Shown here piece by piece: positions 54,651 through 64,000 of a stretch of DNA of 64,000 nucleotides. The notes under the pieces are model-generated. The model saw nothing but the letters and a program-made list of their open reading frames with translations, was not told the DNA's origin and made no database searches. Position numbers and translations under genes: made by a program. Each line of letters opens with the position of its first letter. The first letter of the stretch is position 1. Origin of the DNA: Phaseolus vulgaris (Eukaryota; Streptophyta; Magnoliopsida; Fabales; Fabaceae); assembly GCF_000499845.2 (NCBI RefSeq), contig NC_023749.2, forward strand, positions 20,957,358 through 21,021,357, given 5' to 3'.

Positions 54651-55874
54651 TTAACTGAAGTAGAATTTTAAATTTGTCGCATTCCAACTACGTGGAATGG
54701 GGCCTCCTTCCAAAGTTTCTAGGTTGTATGAACCATTCCCCTTGGCATCGGTAACTCTGAAAGGTCCGGTCCATTTGGGAGACAACTTGTTCTCTAGCTC
54801 ATATGGGTGAGCCTTCCTCATGACTAAGTCACCAACTTGAAATTGCCGTGGCTTCACTTTAGAGCTATACTGTCGCTCCACTCTTCTCTTGACTGCCTCA
54901 GCCTTTATTCTTGCTTCTTCCCTGGCTTCGTCCAGCAAGTCCAGATTCACTCGCCTCTCTTCATTGGATTCTTCGGCCACAAAATTCTGGTAACGTGGCG
55001 AGCTTTCGTGGATCTCCACTGGGATCATCGCATCTGACCCATATACCAGACTGAAAGGCGTCTCCATGGTGGAAGATTGGGGTGTGGTATGGTACGCCCA
55101 TATGATCCTTGGCACTTCTTCCGCCCACACCCCTTTAGCTTTTTTCTAGCCTTCTCTTTAGTTCTCTCAACAAGACTCTATTCGCCGACTCTACTTGCCC
55201 ATTGGTCTGGGGTGTCTGACTTATGCGAACACTTGCTTGATGCCTACCTCTGAGCACAGGTTTCTCAACTGTTGGCTTGCGAACTGGGTGCCATTGTCGG
55301 ATACCAGCCGCCTAGGCACGCCAAAGCGACACAAAATGTTCTTCAAAACAAAGTGTTGCATCTTGTGCGCAGTAATCTGGGCCACGGGCTCCACTTCTAT
55401 CCATTTGGTGAAGTATTCAATGGCGACGATTAGGTACTTCATCTGTCTTATCGCCAGGGGGAATGGACCTAGGATGTCAATCCCCCACGTATGGAAAGGC
55501 CATGGGCTGTATATGGATCTCAGCTCCTCTGGCGGCGCCTTGTGCCAATCAGCGTGTTTCTGACACTGCTTGCAACGCTGGGCGTGCCGCACGCAATCCT
55601 CTTTCACTGTTGGCCAGTAGAAACCTTCACGCACCACCTTAGAAGCTAGAGACCTTCCCCCCACGTGGCTCCCACAAATCCCTTCAAGGAGCTCCGCCAT
55701 TATCGTGGTGCACTCGTTGCTGCTTACGCATGTTAGGATAGGGTGGGTGAACCCGTGTCTGAACAATACTCCGTCCACTAGGGTATATCTTGCGGCGTTC
55801 CTCTTAACCTTCTTGCCCTCCTCTGGTTCCGCTGGGAGAACCCCATCCGTCAGATATCGTCTGTATGGTGTCAT
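54651..55874 (-). pseudogene. pol: B2 integrase, frameshifted
   Basis: 55874-55221 has the zinc region (ELLEGICGSHVGG; CKQCQKHADWHK) and core (WGIDILGPF; LVSDNGTQFASQ). Near 55220-55130 the frame shifts, with a stop after KQVFA, so the part holding the catalytic Glu is out of frame. 55130-54651 has the C-terminal region (GDLVMRKAHPYELENKL; KWTGPFRV) and a natural stop. The zinc region has LLEG where A has LHEG. Confidence 0.88.
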
Positions 55875-55891
55875 CCAGGTGTCTCCTTCGG

Positions 55892-56623
55892 CTAAAGCAT
55901 ATATCTGCGTATCCTTCCTCCTTCGGGCATGTTCACGTATGTGCTGATATGGGGTATCTTTACTGTATCTTGAGTCAAGGAACGATGACTCCTTGGCCTC
56001 CCTCTCGCAGTGCTAATATGGAGGACATCCACCCTGTTGTCTTCCACAAATTTTCGCGGAGCTTTGAGCGTCTCTTGGATTACTGTCCTCTGCCTGCCCC
56101 CCTTGCCTGAGTTGGCCAGCTTGGCCAGCAGGTCAGCTCTGGCATTCTGTTCTCGTGGGACATGTATTAGCTCAAGAGCGCTAAATGCTCCCTTCAGCAG
56201 TTGGACGTACCTTAAATACGCTGCCATTTGTGGATCTTTTGCTTGGAACTCACCCGATACTTGTCCCGTAATCAATTGTGAATCACTCTTCACCAAGAGG
56301 TTTTGCGCACCCATCTCCTTAGCCAGGAGCATCCCTGCGATCAGTGCCTCGTACTCAGCCTGATTGTTACTCGCTTTAAAGGCGAAACGCAGAGCTTGCT
56401 CAATCAGCACACCATTGGGTCCCTCCAAGACTATCCCCGCACCACTTCCTTGCTGATTGGAAGAGCCATCGACCGAGAGCAACCACTGCGATCCCGATTC
56501 CACTTCTTGTTCGCCTCCGGGCGAGAGCTCTGCCACAAAATCCGCATATACCTGCCCTTTGATGGATCCTCTGGGCTCATAGTGGATGTCAAATTCTGAC
56601 AACTCCACCGCCCGGCGAACCAT
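55892..56623 (-). pseudogene. pol: B2 RNase H, second part, with linker
   Basis: Opens MVRRAVELSEFDIHYEPRGS (end of the element's own RNase H and tether), then the archaeal-like RNase H (LSVDGSSNQQGSGAGIVLEG; NNQAEYEALIAGMLLAKEMG; VPREQNARADLLAKL). The frame is lost near 55895 just before integrase. Insertion H separates it from RT. The complete spacing here shows what element A has deleted. Confidence 0.85.
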
Positions 56624-59588
56624 CCTTCTGTTGGGTTTAATAGTGCCAAAGTTCAAGAGGGGGGGTGAATTGACCTTTTAAAACTTTCTCGCAGAAACAG
56701 TGTTTAACACCGTTTACAGAAAATAAATCTATTTATGTGAAAATGAACAAATTTATTTCAGCACTGTTTTTGTTTGAAAAGCGTTTATACAGCAAGGTTA
56801 ATCACAAGATTATGCAGATAAATTTTCCAGATGCACACACACTGATATTTAGAACGAAAACCAGTGAAACACAAAACAACAAACTTCAGTTTCAAGCAAG
56901 TGGTTAAGGTTCAATTGATAGCATGCCAATTAATTTAGTAACCTTTACAATCAACCTGTTCCAGTGGCTTTTAACAAACTGAGTGTTCTTCTTGATATCA
57001 AACAGTTTTCCAGAAATTAAGAACAATGAATCACAGAACAGCAAGCTTCAATTTTAAGCAATTTTAAGCTTCAATAAAGAACTCAATGAGGAAAGAAGGC
57101 ACACCAAAAGAGTCCTAGAGAAAAGTACTAGAGTAGATTTAAAAAACAAAAACAGAACTACAAGAAAACAATGTTGTATGCAAACTGTGCTATGTTTACA
57201 GATTTAACTGGAACGATTGAAAGCGAACTGGAATGTGAAAAATTAACCACACAAACTTCAATGTCTCAACTCAATAATGGCACTGGAACGAACTAAAAAC
57301 AGTAAGCCAATTGAGAGAAATAAATTTTTCAAAATTGCTGCCCAATTACCGTCTTTTTTTCGGCAGTAATGTACACTTTTCGTATTTTATTTATCATTTT
57401 TGTGTACTTGGAATTTTTTTGTACTTCTTTTTGCTATGCTTTTGTAACACATTGAAGAATGTAAATCCAAATTTTCACAATTTTCCAGTGAGCCAGTTAA
57501 TTGCAGTAAATTGATAACAGTAGCACGTTTGTAAGAAAACAGAGGAACCAAATTAGGAATGAAAAACAATATGATGAACTAGCAAAGACATAATGGAAAT
57601 TGTGTAAAGGAACTTGTATAGAACTAGAATACAAGCATGAACTCAAATCTAAAAATGAAAATGCACAAAGGATCAAGCAATAAACTCAAAACAGAAAGTA
57701 AACCAAAGCAAGAAACAATCAAAGCAATAAAAGTACTACAAGAAGTAATGACAATTATGGAATAACATGACTAAGACAAAACTTGACATGATTACAAAAT
57801 TAAAAGACATATCACAAGATGTATCAACAAGTGAAAGGAAGCTTAAGGTCAGCTCTAGGAAGGTGAATGCCATTCCAAAAGAGCAGCCATACTCATATGA
57901 ACAATGAGTGCCATAAACCTTTTCACAAACACTTGGTGTAACAAAAGAAAAACAGCAAGAAAAACTCAATTAAGCCTAAAACAGAAACTTAAATTGCAAG
58001 AAATTAAAAGAGCTCTCGAAATAAAGTGCACACAACTCAACAATTAAAAGACTCATGATACCACATGATGTGATTCCACTAGCCATATAGAGAATGATTC
58101 TTGACATTCTTAGGAATCACCTTGAGCTGGACATTATAGAGGCACTTTTCTTAGAGTTGGATCATTGTTCTAAGACAAGAACTCACCAAAAGCTAGTACC
58201 AAATCCCAAACTCATTTGGATGAACCAATTTTAGTCAAATTGAACCGAACAAAAGAGTAAGAAAAGCAAAGGAACAAGATGAATGGAAAGAATTATAAAA
58301 CTACCGAACCAAAATACTCATAAAAACAGCAAGAACACCAAACCAAACTCAAGAACACAAGCTAACAAAAACAAATGAAAGAGGAGAAAGGAAGGAGAGA
58401 AGAAATGCTCATGAAGATGGAAGGAGGATGGATGATCTCGCCACTAGAAGTGTGGAATGCTCCTAGATGAGATTGATGCCGCCACTTGAGGACTCCATTG
58501 ATCCATCAAGATAAGACTAGAGAAGAAGGCTCAAAGCTCTCCAAAGTTCACTCAAAATTTGAGTAGAGTTTTCTTAGATTAATTCCAATCTGAATTTTAC
58601 AAAGGAAGCACCTCTATTTATAGCCTAAGGTGCTGAAAAATAGGTGGGAAATTTCAAATAAACTCATTTGAAATTCCCACCAAAAACAAGTCACATGGGA
58701 GGTGTGACCTTTTTCTACTATGACACCTCCCAAAAACTACACCTACACCACTCTCCTAAGTCACATGGACAATGTCACTTTATTTTACATTTTCACACAC
58801 CTTTATTTAATAACCACACCTCCTAAAACTATACAAGAGTATTTCAAAGCTTGGCCTTGCCCCTCATGGGATGGACTTCGGCTCTTTGGGCTTTGGCCTT
58901 CTTGGGCTTGGGCTTGGGCCTCATCTTTATTTTATGTCTTCTTTTAATTTTGAGAAGACTAGAAGGAAGAACTTCAAATGTGAGGGTGGATGTCCTCTTC
59001 CTCCATTAATAAAAGCCTCCTTTATTTGATTCTCATCAAATAAAGGAGACTTAGTTAGAGAATTTGTTAAGTGAGGAGACTTAGTCAACCATTCTGGTGC
59101 TGAGATAAAACTGAAAATCGTTTAAGCTTGACATGGCACCAGAGACAAAAAGAATCTATTCATTTACAGATGGACAGATTTATTTTTCAAAACGGAAACA
59201 GAAAAGCTTAACTGTTTGAAACACAGTCGTTTTGAAAGATAGAAGACTTAGTCAAAATCCATGATGCACAAAATCTAATTTTCACAAGACTTAGCCAAGG
59301 CATCAGTGTAAAAATGAATCTGTTTATTTAGAAAATAACAGATTTATTTTTATGCAGTAAACGTGTTTTTTGTAAAACATGTGAAAAACAGTTTAAGAAA
59401 ACTTATGCTTGTTCTTATCACATGGCCAGTGGTTATGAGGTGAGTTACTCAGCAAAAAGTCCACTCTTAGACAACCTCTAAGCACTACCTAAGACACACT
59501 TAAAGCAAAGCACAATACATATGAAATGTACATAGAAGTCTTCATCAAACACAATCTTGAAGGGGCAGCAACCATCTTCAACACCTTC
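56624..59588 (-). mobile_element. Insertion H (56629-59583) with TSD CCTTC
   Basis: CCTTC lies at 56624-56628 and 59584-59588; removing H and one TSD copy rejoins B2 pol exactly (…DVAGR / MVRRAV…). Ends are TGTTGGGTTT and TCTTCAACA. After taking out the G insert, the two arms sum to about 1.0 kb, the size of a copia solo LTR; the left arm has AGAGGGGGGGTGAATTGACC, typical of copia LTRs such as M. No coding sequence. Confidence 0.8.
57080..59038 (-). mobile_element. Element G: 5' LTR, PBS and leader only
   Basis: The minus strand has an F-family LTR (59038-58066, 973 bp), then GTGGTATCATGAGTC as PBS (58051-58065), then about 1 kb of AT-rich leader related to D and C. No gag is present. The left edge near 57080 is not resolved. 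This copy shows which retrotransposon family the solo LTRs F1-F3 came from. Confidence 0.7.
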
Positions 59589-60866
59589 CAGCTACGTCAG
59601 GTTTCTGCAATACCTTTTGTATGGGGAGGTTCGCCATCACCACTACTATAAAACTGTGGAAGTAGTGGCGGAGCCTCCTGGCCGAAAATACCACTGCCAA
59701 CGCTGCCTTTTCCAGTGACTGGTACCTCGTTTCTGGGCCTTGTAAAGCTTTGCTCACGAAATAGATGGGCTTCTGCACTTGGTCCTGCTCCTGGACCAGC
59801 ACAAAACTGATAGCCCGTTCTGTTACCGCGAAGTATAGTCGGAGGGGCACGCCCGCTATTGGTTTGCAAAGGACCGGTGGAGTCGCCAAGTACTCTTTCA
59901 ACTTTATGAAAGCCGCTTGACATTCGTCGGTCCATGCAAAGCGACTATTTCTTTTGAGGCACTGGAAATAGGGGTGCCCCTTCTCTCCCCCTGCAGAAAC
60001 AAACCTCGATAATGCTGCCATTCGCCCTGTCAGTTGCTGCACTTCCTTCACTGATGTCGGGCTCCTCATGGCGATGATGGCTGCGCACTTGTCTGGGTTT
60101 GCCTCAATTCCTCTTTCCGTGAGCATGAAACCTAAAAACTTCCCTGCCTCAACCCCAAAGACACATTTCTCAGGGTTCAGTTTGAGGCGATATTTCGAGA
60201 TGGTGGCAAACAACTCTTCCAGGTCTGTTGTATGTTGCCTTCTATCGCGCGAAGTTACCACCATGTCGTCTACGTAGGCTTGCATGTTCCTTCCCAACAT
60301 GGGCGCCAGGACCTTGTCCATTAGCCTCTGATAGGTGGCGCCCGCATTCTTTAATCCAAACGGCATTAGTAGCTGCACGTCTCGGTCATGAACGCTGTTT
60401 TACACTCATCTCTCGGGTGCATCTTGATCTGATTATACCCCGAAAAAGCGTCCAAGAAACTTAGCATTTCGCAGCCTGAGGCACTATCCACCAGGGCGTC
60501 GATGCTAGGTAGTGGATACGAGTCCTTGGGGCATGCCTTGTTCAGGTTCGTGAAGTCTACACACATCCTCCACTTCCCATTTTCTTTTTTCACAAGGATG
60601 ACGTTGGCCAGCCACTCGGTGTATTGGATTTCCCGTATGTGTCCAGCGCTCAACAGCTTCTGCGTCTCTCCCCTTATCACAAGCCGCCTTTCTTCATTGA
60701 ACTTTCTCCTTCTTTGTCGCACGGGGCGGACCGTGACATCCATGCTAAGGTGGTGGCACAGAAAATCAGGGTCGATGCCCGGCATGTCTGAGGCGGACCA
60801 TGCAAAAGCATCTAAATGACGTGAAATCACCTCTGCCACCTCATCCTGTTCTTCTTGGCTCAACAA
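59589..60866 (-). pseudogene. pol: B2 reverse transcriptase and start of RNase H
   Basis: 60866-60366 has the N-terminal RT part (WRMCVDFTNLNKACPKDSYP; FLDAFSGYNQIKMHP); a frameshift near 60370 follows TETCSY. 60378-59589 has MPFGLKNAGATYQRLMDKVL, YVDDMVV and the element's own RNase H (RLYFAVTERAISFVL; YFVSKALQGPETRYQSLEKA) up to DVAGR, where H is inserted. RT copies the RNA into DNA. Confidence 0.88.
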
Positions 60867-60967
60867 ACGCCCCAGCTTGAACGCTTTGCCGCCAATCTGC
60901 TCTCCACCGCGTTGGCCGCCGGCTGATCCCTGCTATCTTCCTTAAGGGGCGTCGCCCAGTAGTGCTT

Positions 60968-61820
60968 TCAAAGCGTCGCCTCTTCTATGGGCGATGTGTC
61001 GTCCTGCCTCTCCGCTCCATGCGTGTCTGCTTCGGGCGTCGCCCTCACGGTTGGCATCGCCTCGTTCAAGGGTTCTACCTCTACCTCCATCGTCGTGTCT
61101 GCACTTGGCAGACGCTCGAACACCATTAATACGCCCCTCTTCGTTTTCAGACTGTTCTCATAACATTTCCGCGCTTCTTCCTGATCTGACTTCATGACGA
61201 TCACTGTGCCGTTGAGGTCCGGCAGCTTCATCTTCATGTGGCGCGTGGAGGCTACTGCGTTCAGCCTGTTCAACACCGGTCTGCCCAACAAGATGTTGTA
61301 GGCTGAGTTGGCGTTCACGACTAAGTACCTAATGTTTTCGGTGCGTGAGGCCGCTCCATCCGAGAATGTCGTCCTCAATTCCAGGTAGCCTCGTACTTCC
61401 ACCTAGTTGTCAGCGAACCCATATAAGCACCCTGTGTAGGGTCTCAAAAGGTCAGGAGACAACCGCAACTTGTTGAATGTCGACCAGAACATAACATCTG
61501 CGGAGCTTCCTTGGTCGACTAAAACCCTGTGCACCTTTCTGCCGGCCGTGACAACCGAAATGACCACGGGGTCATTGTCGTGCGGCACAACATCCTGTAG
61601 ATCCGCCCTTGTGAACACGAGGTCTGACTCCCACGGGTTACCTGAGATTCTTTCTTCAATCGAATTGACCCCCCTCGCATATTTCTTCCACTGGGAGGCA
61701 GTGGGTCCTCCCCCGGAAAAGCCACCAGCAATGGTGTGGACTTCGCCAAGGACAAGCATCTCGTGCGCTTGCTCTTCCATTGGTGCTAGCAGGGTCGCGG
61801 TCGTGGCGGGCTCTGCGATG
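60968..61820 (-). pseudogene. pol: B2 protease region
   Basis: Contains the aspartic protease motif RKVHRVLVDQGSSADVMF and SAYNILLGRPVLNRL. A TAG at 61403-61405 (likely from CAG) and a stop at 60968 interrupt it; the linker to RT (60867-60967) is shifted. Confidence 0.85.
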
Positions 61821-63016
61821 TAATCCTTCAAAAACCCGTTTCTCACCAACTCATCTAGCTGGTATCCCAGCGACAGGCAGTTGTTGATGTGATGATCGAA
61901 AGTTTCATGGAACTCGCACCGAGAGTCCTTGCGAGGCCCTAACACCTTGTCGGTCTTCGCCGGTCGCCTCAACCTTTCAGCTATATTGGGAACGGCAATC
62001 AGATCCTTCAATTCCACCACGAAGTCGTACCTCGCTGGCCTGGCCCTTTCCCTGGCCGGGCGATTTCCTCCTGCTGGACCCCTGGGCTAGGGTTTTCTTG
62101 TCTCATAGGGGCGTCTCCCATCTGGCTTCTTCCTCCCCGTCGTAGTCTCGTTGACCCTGACGGGTTGCGCCCGCATCTGCGCTCTCGAGTGTGAGGGTAC
62201 GACGCTGGTGCGCTTCTCACACACCTCTCCCTCAGAGGCAATATGCTCCACCGCACGACGCCTTATTTCAGCGAAGGTCCTGGGGCGATTGCGAATGATG
62301 GATTCGCAAAAAGGTCCGGGACACACGCCCTTTCTGAATGCGTACACGATCATGGGCTCTTCCGTAGTACCAACCTTTACTACCTGGGCCCCGAAACGGT
62401 TGATGTACTCCTTCAAGGTCTCTCCTTGATATTGTTTCACATCAAACAGGTCATACGAAACTGGCGGTAGGGCCCTGTTCGCTAAGTATTGCTCCCTAAA
62501 CAACCGCGACAGCTGCTGGAAGGAGGTGATATGGCCGTTTGGAAGGCTGATGAACCAATCCATGGCCATTCCCGTCAAGGTGCTCATAAAGAGCTTGCAC
62601 CTCACGGCATCGGAGCCGCCTACTAGCACCATCTGCGTGTGGAATGCAGTGAGGTGCGCCTCAAGATCCTCCATCCCGGTGAAGATCACTTTGGGTCCCG
62701 CGAACGTGTTGGGGATCACAGCTTCCAGAATCTCCTGCGAGAAGGGTGTGGAAAACTCCCTTGGTGGGGTGAAAGGCTCGGTCTCGTTTTGGTCACGTTA
62801 CCCTTGGTTATCGCCCAAACCACGGCGCAACTCTTCATTGATACGATGGAGCTCATCGTTTCTCACATGGGAAGCCACGAGATCCGCCTGCATACGCTCT
62901 TGCTCCGCCCTTGATTCCGCCATTTCATCTTGCAGCCCCCGTATCATGTCCATGACCTGCTGCATGGACATTTCCTCGCCTGCTGCGCGCGCGGAACCTT
63001 GTCTCGTGCCCCTCAT
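61821..63016 (-). pseudogene. gag: B2 gag
   Basis: Starts MRGTRQGSARAAGEEMSMQQ at 63016 with a coiled coil; a TAA follows at 62798-62800. It continues with TGMEDLEAHLTAFHTQMVLV, FISLPNGHITSFQQLSRLF and YDLFDVKQYQGETLKEYINR, a stop at 62087-62089, then the CHHC finger CEFHETFDHHINNC (61881-61923). It is more distant from A, E and L gag than those are from each other. Confidence 0.87.
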
Positions 63017-63106
63017 TCTTCACTGTTTTCCTCTGAAACTTCCCCAGTCGTTATGGTAGGTCTGATCAATTGCCTGAAACTTGTGATGGGACTGATGTTT
63101 TAAATC

Positions 63107-63127
63107 GGCCCCACGGTGGGCGCCAAA
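63107..63127 (-). promoter_or_regulatory. PBS of B2
   Basis: The minus strand reads TGGCGCCCACCGTGGGGCC (63125-63107), two bases after the 5' LTR end. 63017-63106 is leader. Confidence 0.8.
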
Positions 63128-63766
63128 TGTTCCGGCCGGTTGACCTGGATACGTCTTTGTGCGTAACCTTGCCCGTCAGCTAAGGACACCTTCCCTCTGG
63201 CAACCTGTGAATACCTGCAAAGAAGGACAAATGGGCGCCCTAGCGGCCGTTTGCACTTCGACGCTCAAGTCAGCTAGCAAGAAACACCAAAACTCTGCAC
63301 CTCCGTATCAGAACACCGTGGATGGTGCTCTGAAGGTGGTAAAAAGAACTGTGTATTGTGTATCTTTTCTCCCTCTGGCAAACAACCTTTCTCTAGTCCC
63401 TTGTCCGTAGCCTCAAGACTCGAGCAAACAACTAGAGTGTATTCTGGGAAAATTTGCCAAAAGTTCGAACCACGTTTCCAACATCCAAGGTTCTATTTAA
63501 ACGCCTCTAGCATTTAAAGCGTCTTAAAGCGCATTTAATTCAGCGCCTTTAAGACGTTTAAACCGCATGAAGCATTTAAAGTACCTTAAAACGCTCGAAA
63601 TGTAAACTTTAATTACCTTTAAATAGCTTTAATTACCTTATACCTGACAAATGGATGTTTCTGTTGACTTCCTTTCTTTGACCCCTTCGTATGGCCACAC
63701 CACATGTTGACCTTGGCCCCGACGCTGACTTTGACTTTGGTCCACGCCCGGGGGCGGGACGGTACA
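63128..63766 (-). repeat. 5' LTR of B2 (639 bp), internally deleted
   Basis: Same ends as 44572-45772, but about 560 bp between AATGGATGTTT and CTGTTGACTTCC are missing, including the GGCGACGCC array of U3. Confidence 0.9.
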
Positions 63767-63771
63767 GATAC

Positions 63772-63946
63772 ATATCATCAAGGAGTATATGTAAAAGTCT
63801 ATAAGGTTAAGTGATTATCATTACCCTTATGCTATCTTGATTTCTAAATTCTTACATAATTTTGAAGTGAATCTTGATGGTGAAACATCTGAGTTAGTGA
63901 AGTCAACATTTGAAGTGAACAATGGATCACTAAGCAAGATGGGTTT
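63772..63946 (+). pseudogene. Element K extra ORF, continuation after B2
   Basis: Reads on from KVKINWI at 44571 as HIIKEYM, then a shift and SDYHYPYAI-like and FEVNLDGETSELVKSTFEVN, ending at an L-family LTR. This confirms that B2 was inserted in the K ORF. Confidence 0.6.
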
Positions 63947-64000
63947 TGATCCTACCGACCCCTCGAGCGTGGAGGAATCGCTTCGTAGCACTCTCTACCC
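63947..64000 (-). repeat. Start of another L-family LTR, cut by the window edge
   Basis: TGATCCTACCGACC... matches the left end of solo LTR L2 (18013), including GTAGCACTCTCT. No PBS adjoins on the left, so it is the outer edge of a 3' or solo LTR. Confidence 0.75.

Larger units (their letters stand above)
44567..63771 (-). mobile_element. Element B2 (44572-63766): Tat-like retrotransposon with nested insertions, TSD GATAC
   Basis: GATAC flanks both ends (44567-44571 and 63767-63771). Minus-strand order: 5' LTR, PBS, gag, protease, RT, [H insertion], RNase H, integrase, repeat modules, [C insertion], antisense gene on the plus strand, PPT, 3' LTR. Without the insertions it is about 11.7 kb. 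Gag and pol carry several stops and shifts. The 5' LTR lacks about 560 bp that the 3' LTR has. By eye the shared parts of the LTRs differ at about 15 of 640 positions, so it is older than D and A. Confidence 0.9.

Noticed and set aside
57311..57514. Hydrophobic 67-codon frame
   Set aside because: AT-rich leader of element G; chance hydrophobicity.

Overview
The window looks like nuclear DNA of a flowering plant, most likely a legume. That placement is an inference: it rests on the style of the repeats, such as copia-type elements full of AACAACCGGTTGTT-like motifs, and not on a host marker gene. I found no ordinary host gene, tRNA, rRNA or CRISPR. Almost every base belongs to nested, mostly broken retrotransposons, as expected of pericentromeric or other heterochromatin. 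Labels A-M below are mine. Element ends were set by TG...CA termini, primer-binding sites (PBS), polypurine tracts (PPT) and 5-bp target-site duplications (TSD), all read by eye.

Layout. 1-3328: 3' end of a plus-strand Tat/Ogre-like Ty3/gypsy element (B1) with an antisense gene, PPT and 3' LTR; a solo LTR (F1) interrupts the antisense gene. 3329-15291: minus-strand Tat-like element A, almost complete (gag, protease, RT, RNase H, integrase, hairpin-rich tandem arrays, antisense gene, both LTRs), followed on its far side by 74 bp of leader from a lost tandem copy. 15292-16177: relic of an L1-type LINE endonuclease. 16178-23895: plus-strand element L, whose gag is joined to the last part of integrase, followed by hairpin arrays and an antisense gene; a solo LTR (L2) sits in its gag. 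23896-24690: solo LTR F3. 24696-32672: minus-strand element E (gag and 5' LTR), split by a very young chromovirus-like element D (25393-30615). 32700-38533: minus-strand Ty1/copia element M with two solo LTRs (F2, B3) inside it. 38534-40892: unassigned DNA and a CACTA TNP2 relic. 40893-44571 and 63772-63946: copia element K, with gag and an unrelated ORF where pol should be. 44572-63766: minus-strand Tat-like element B2, inserted in K and itself split by elements C (49468 to about 54030) and H (56629-59583, which contains a piece of element G). 63947-64000: start of another L-family LTR.

Most interesting content. Each of the four Tat-like elements A, B1, B2 and L carries a gene on the strand opposite to gag-pol, next to the 3' LTR or where it should be. 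Three copies (A, B1, B2) have a 5' UTR intron ending a few bases before the ATG. Three (A, B2, L) share a phase-1 coding intron at the same place, a coiled coil and a C-terminal VVDGK-like motif. All sampled copies carry breaks. Extra ORFs in Tat-lineage elements are known; the splicing pattern and C-terminal motif would be the new part. Also notable: element D, whose 580-residue ORF is a reordered mosaic without RT yet whose LTRs differ at only about two positions; an in-frame deletion in A that removes most of one RNase H domain but spares the second; and hairpin-forming arrays between integrase and the antisense gene.
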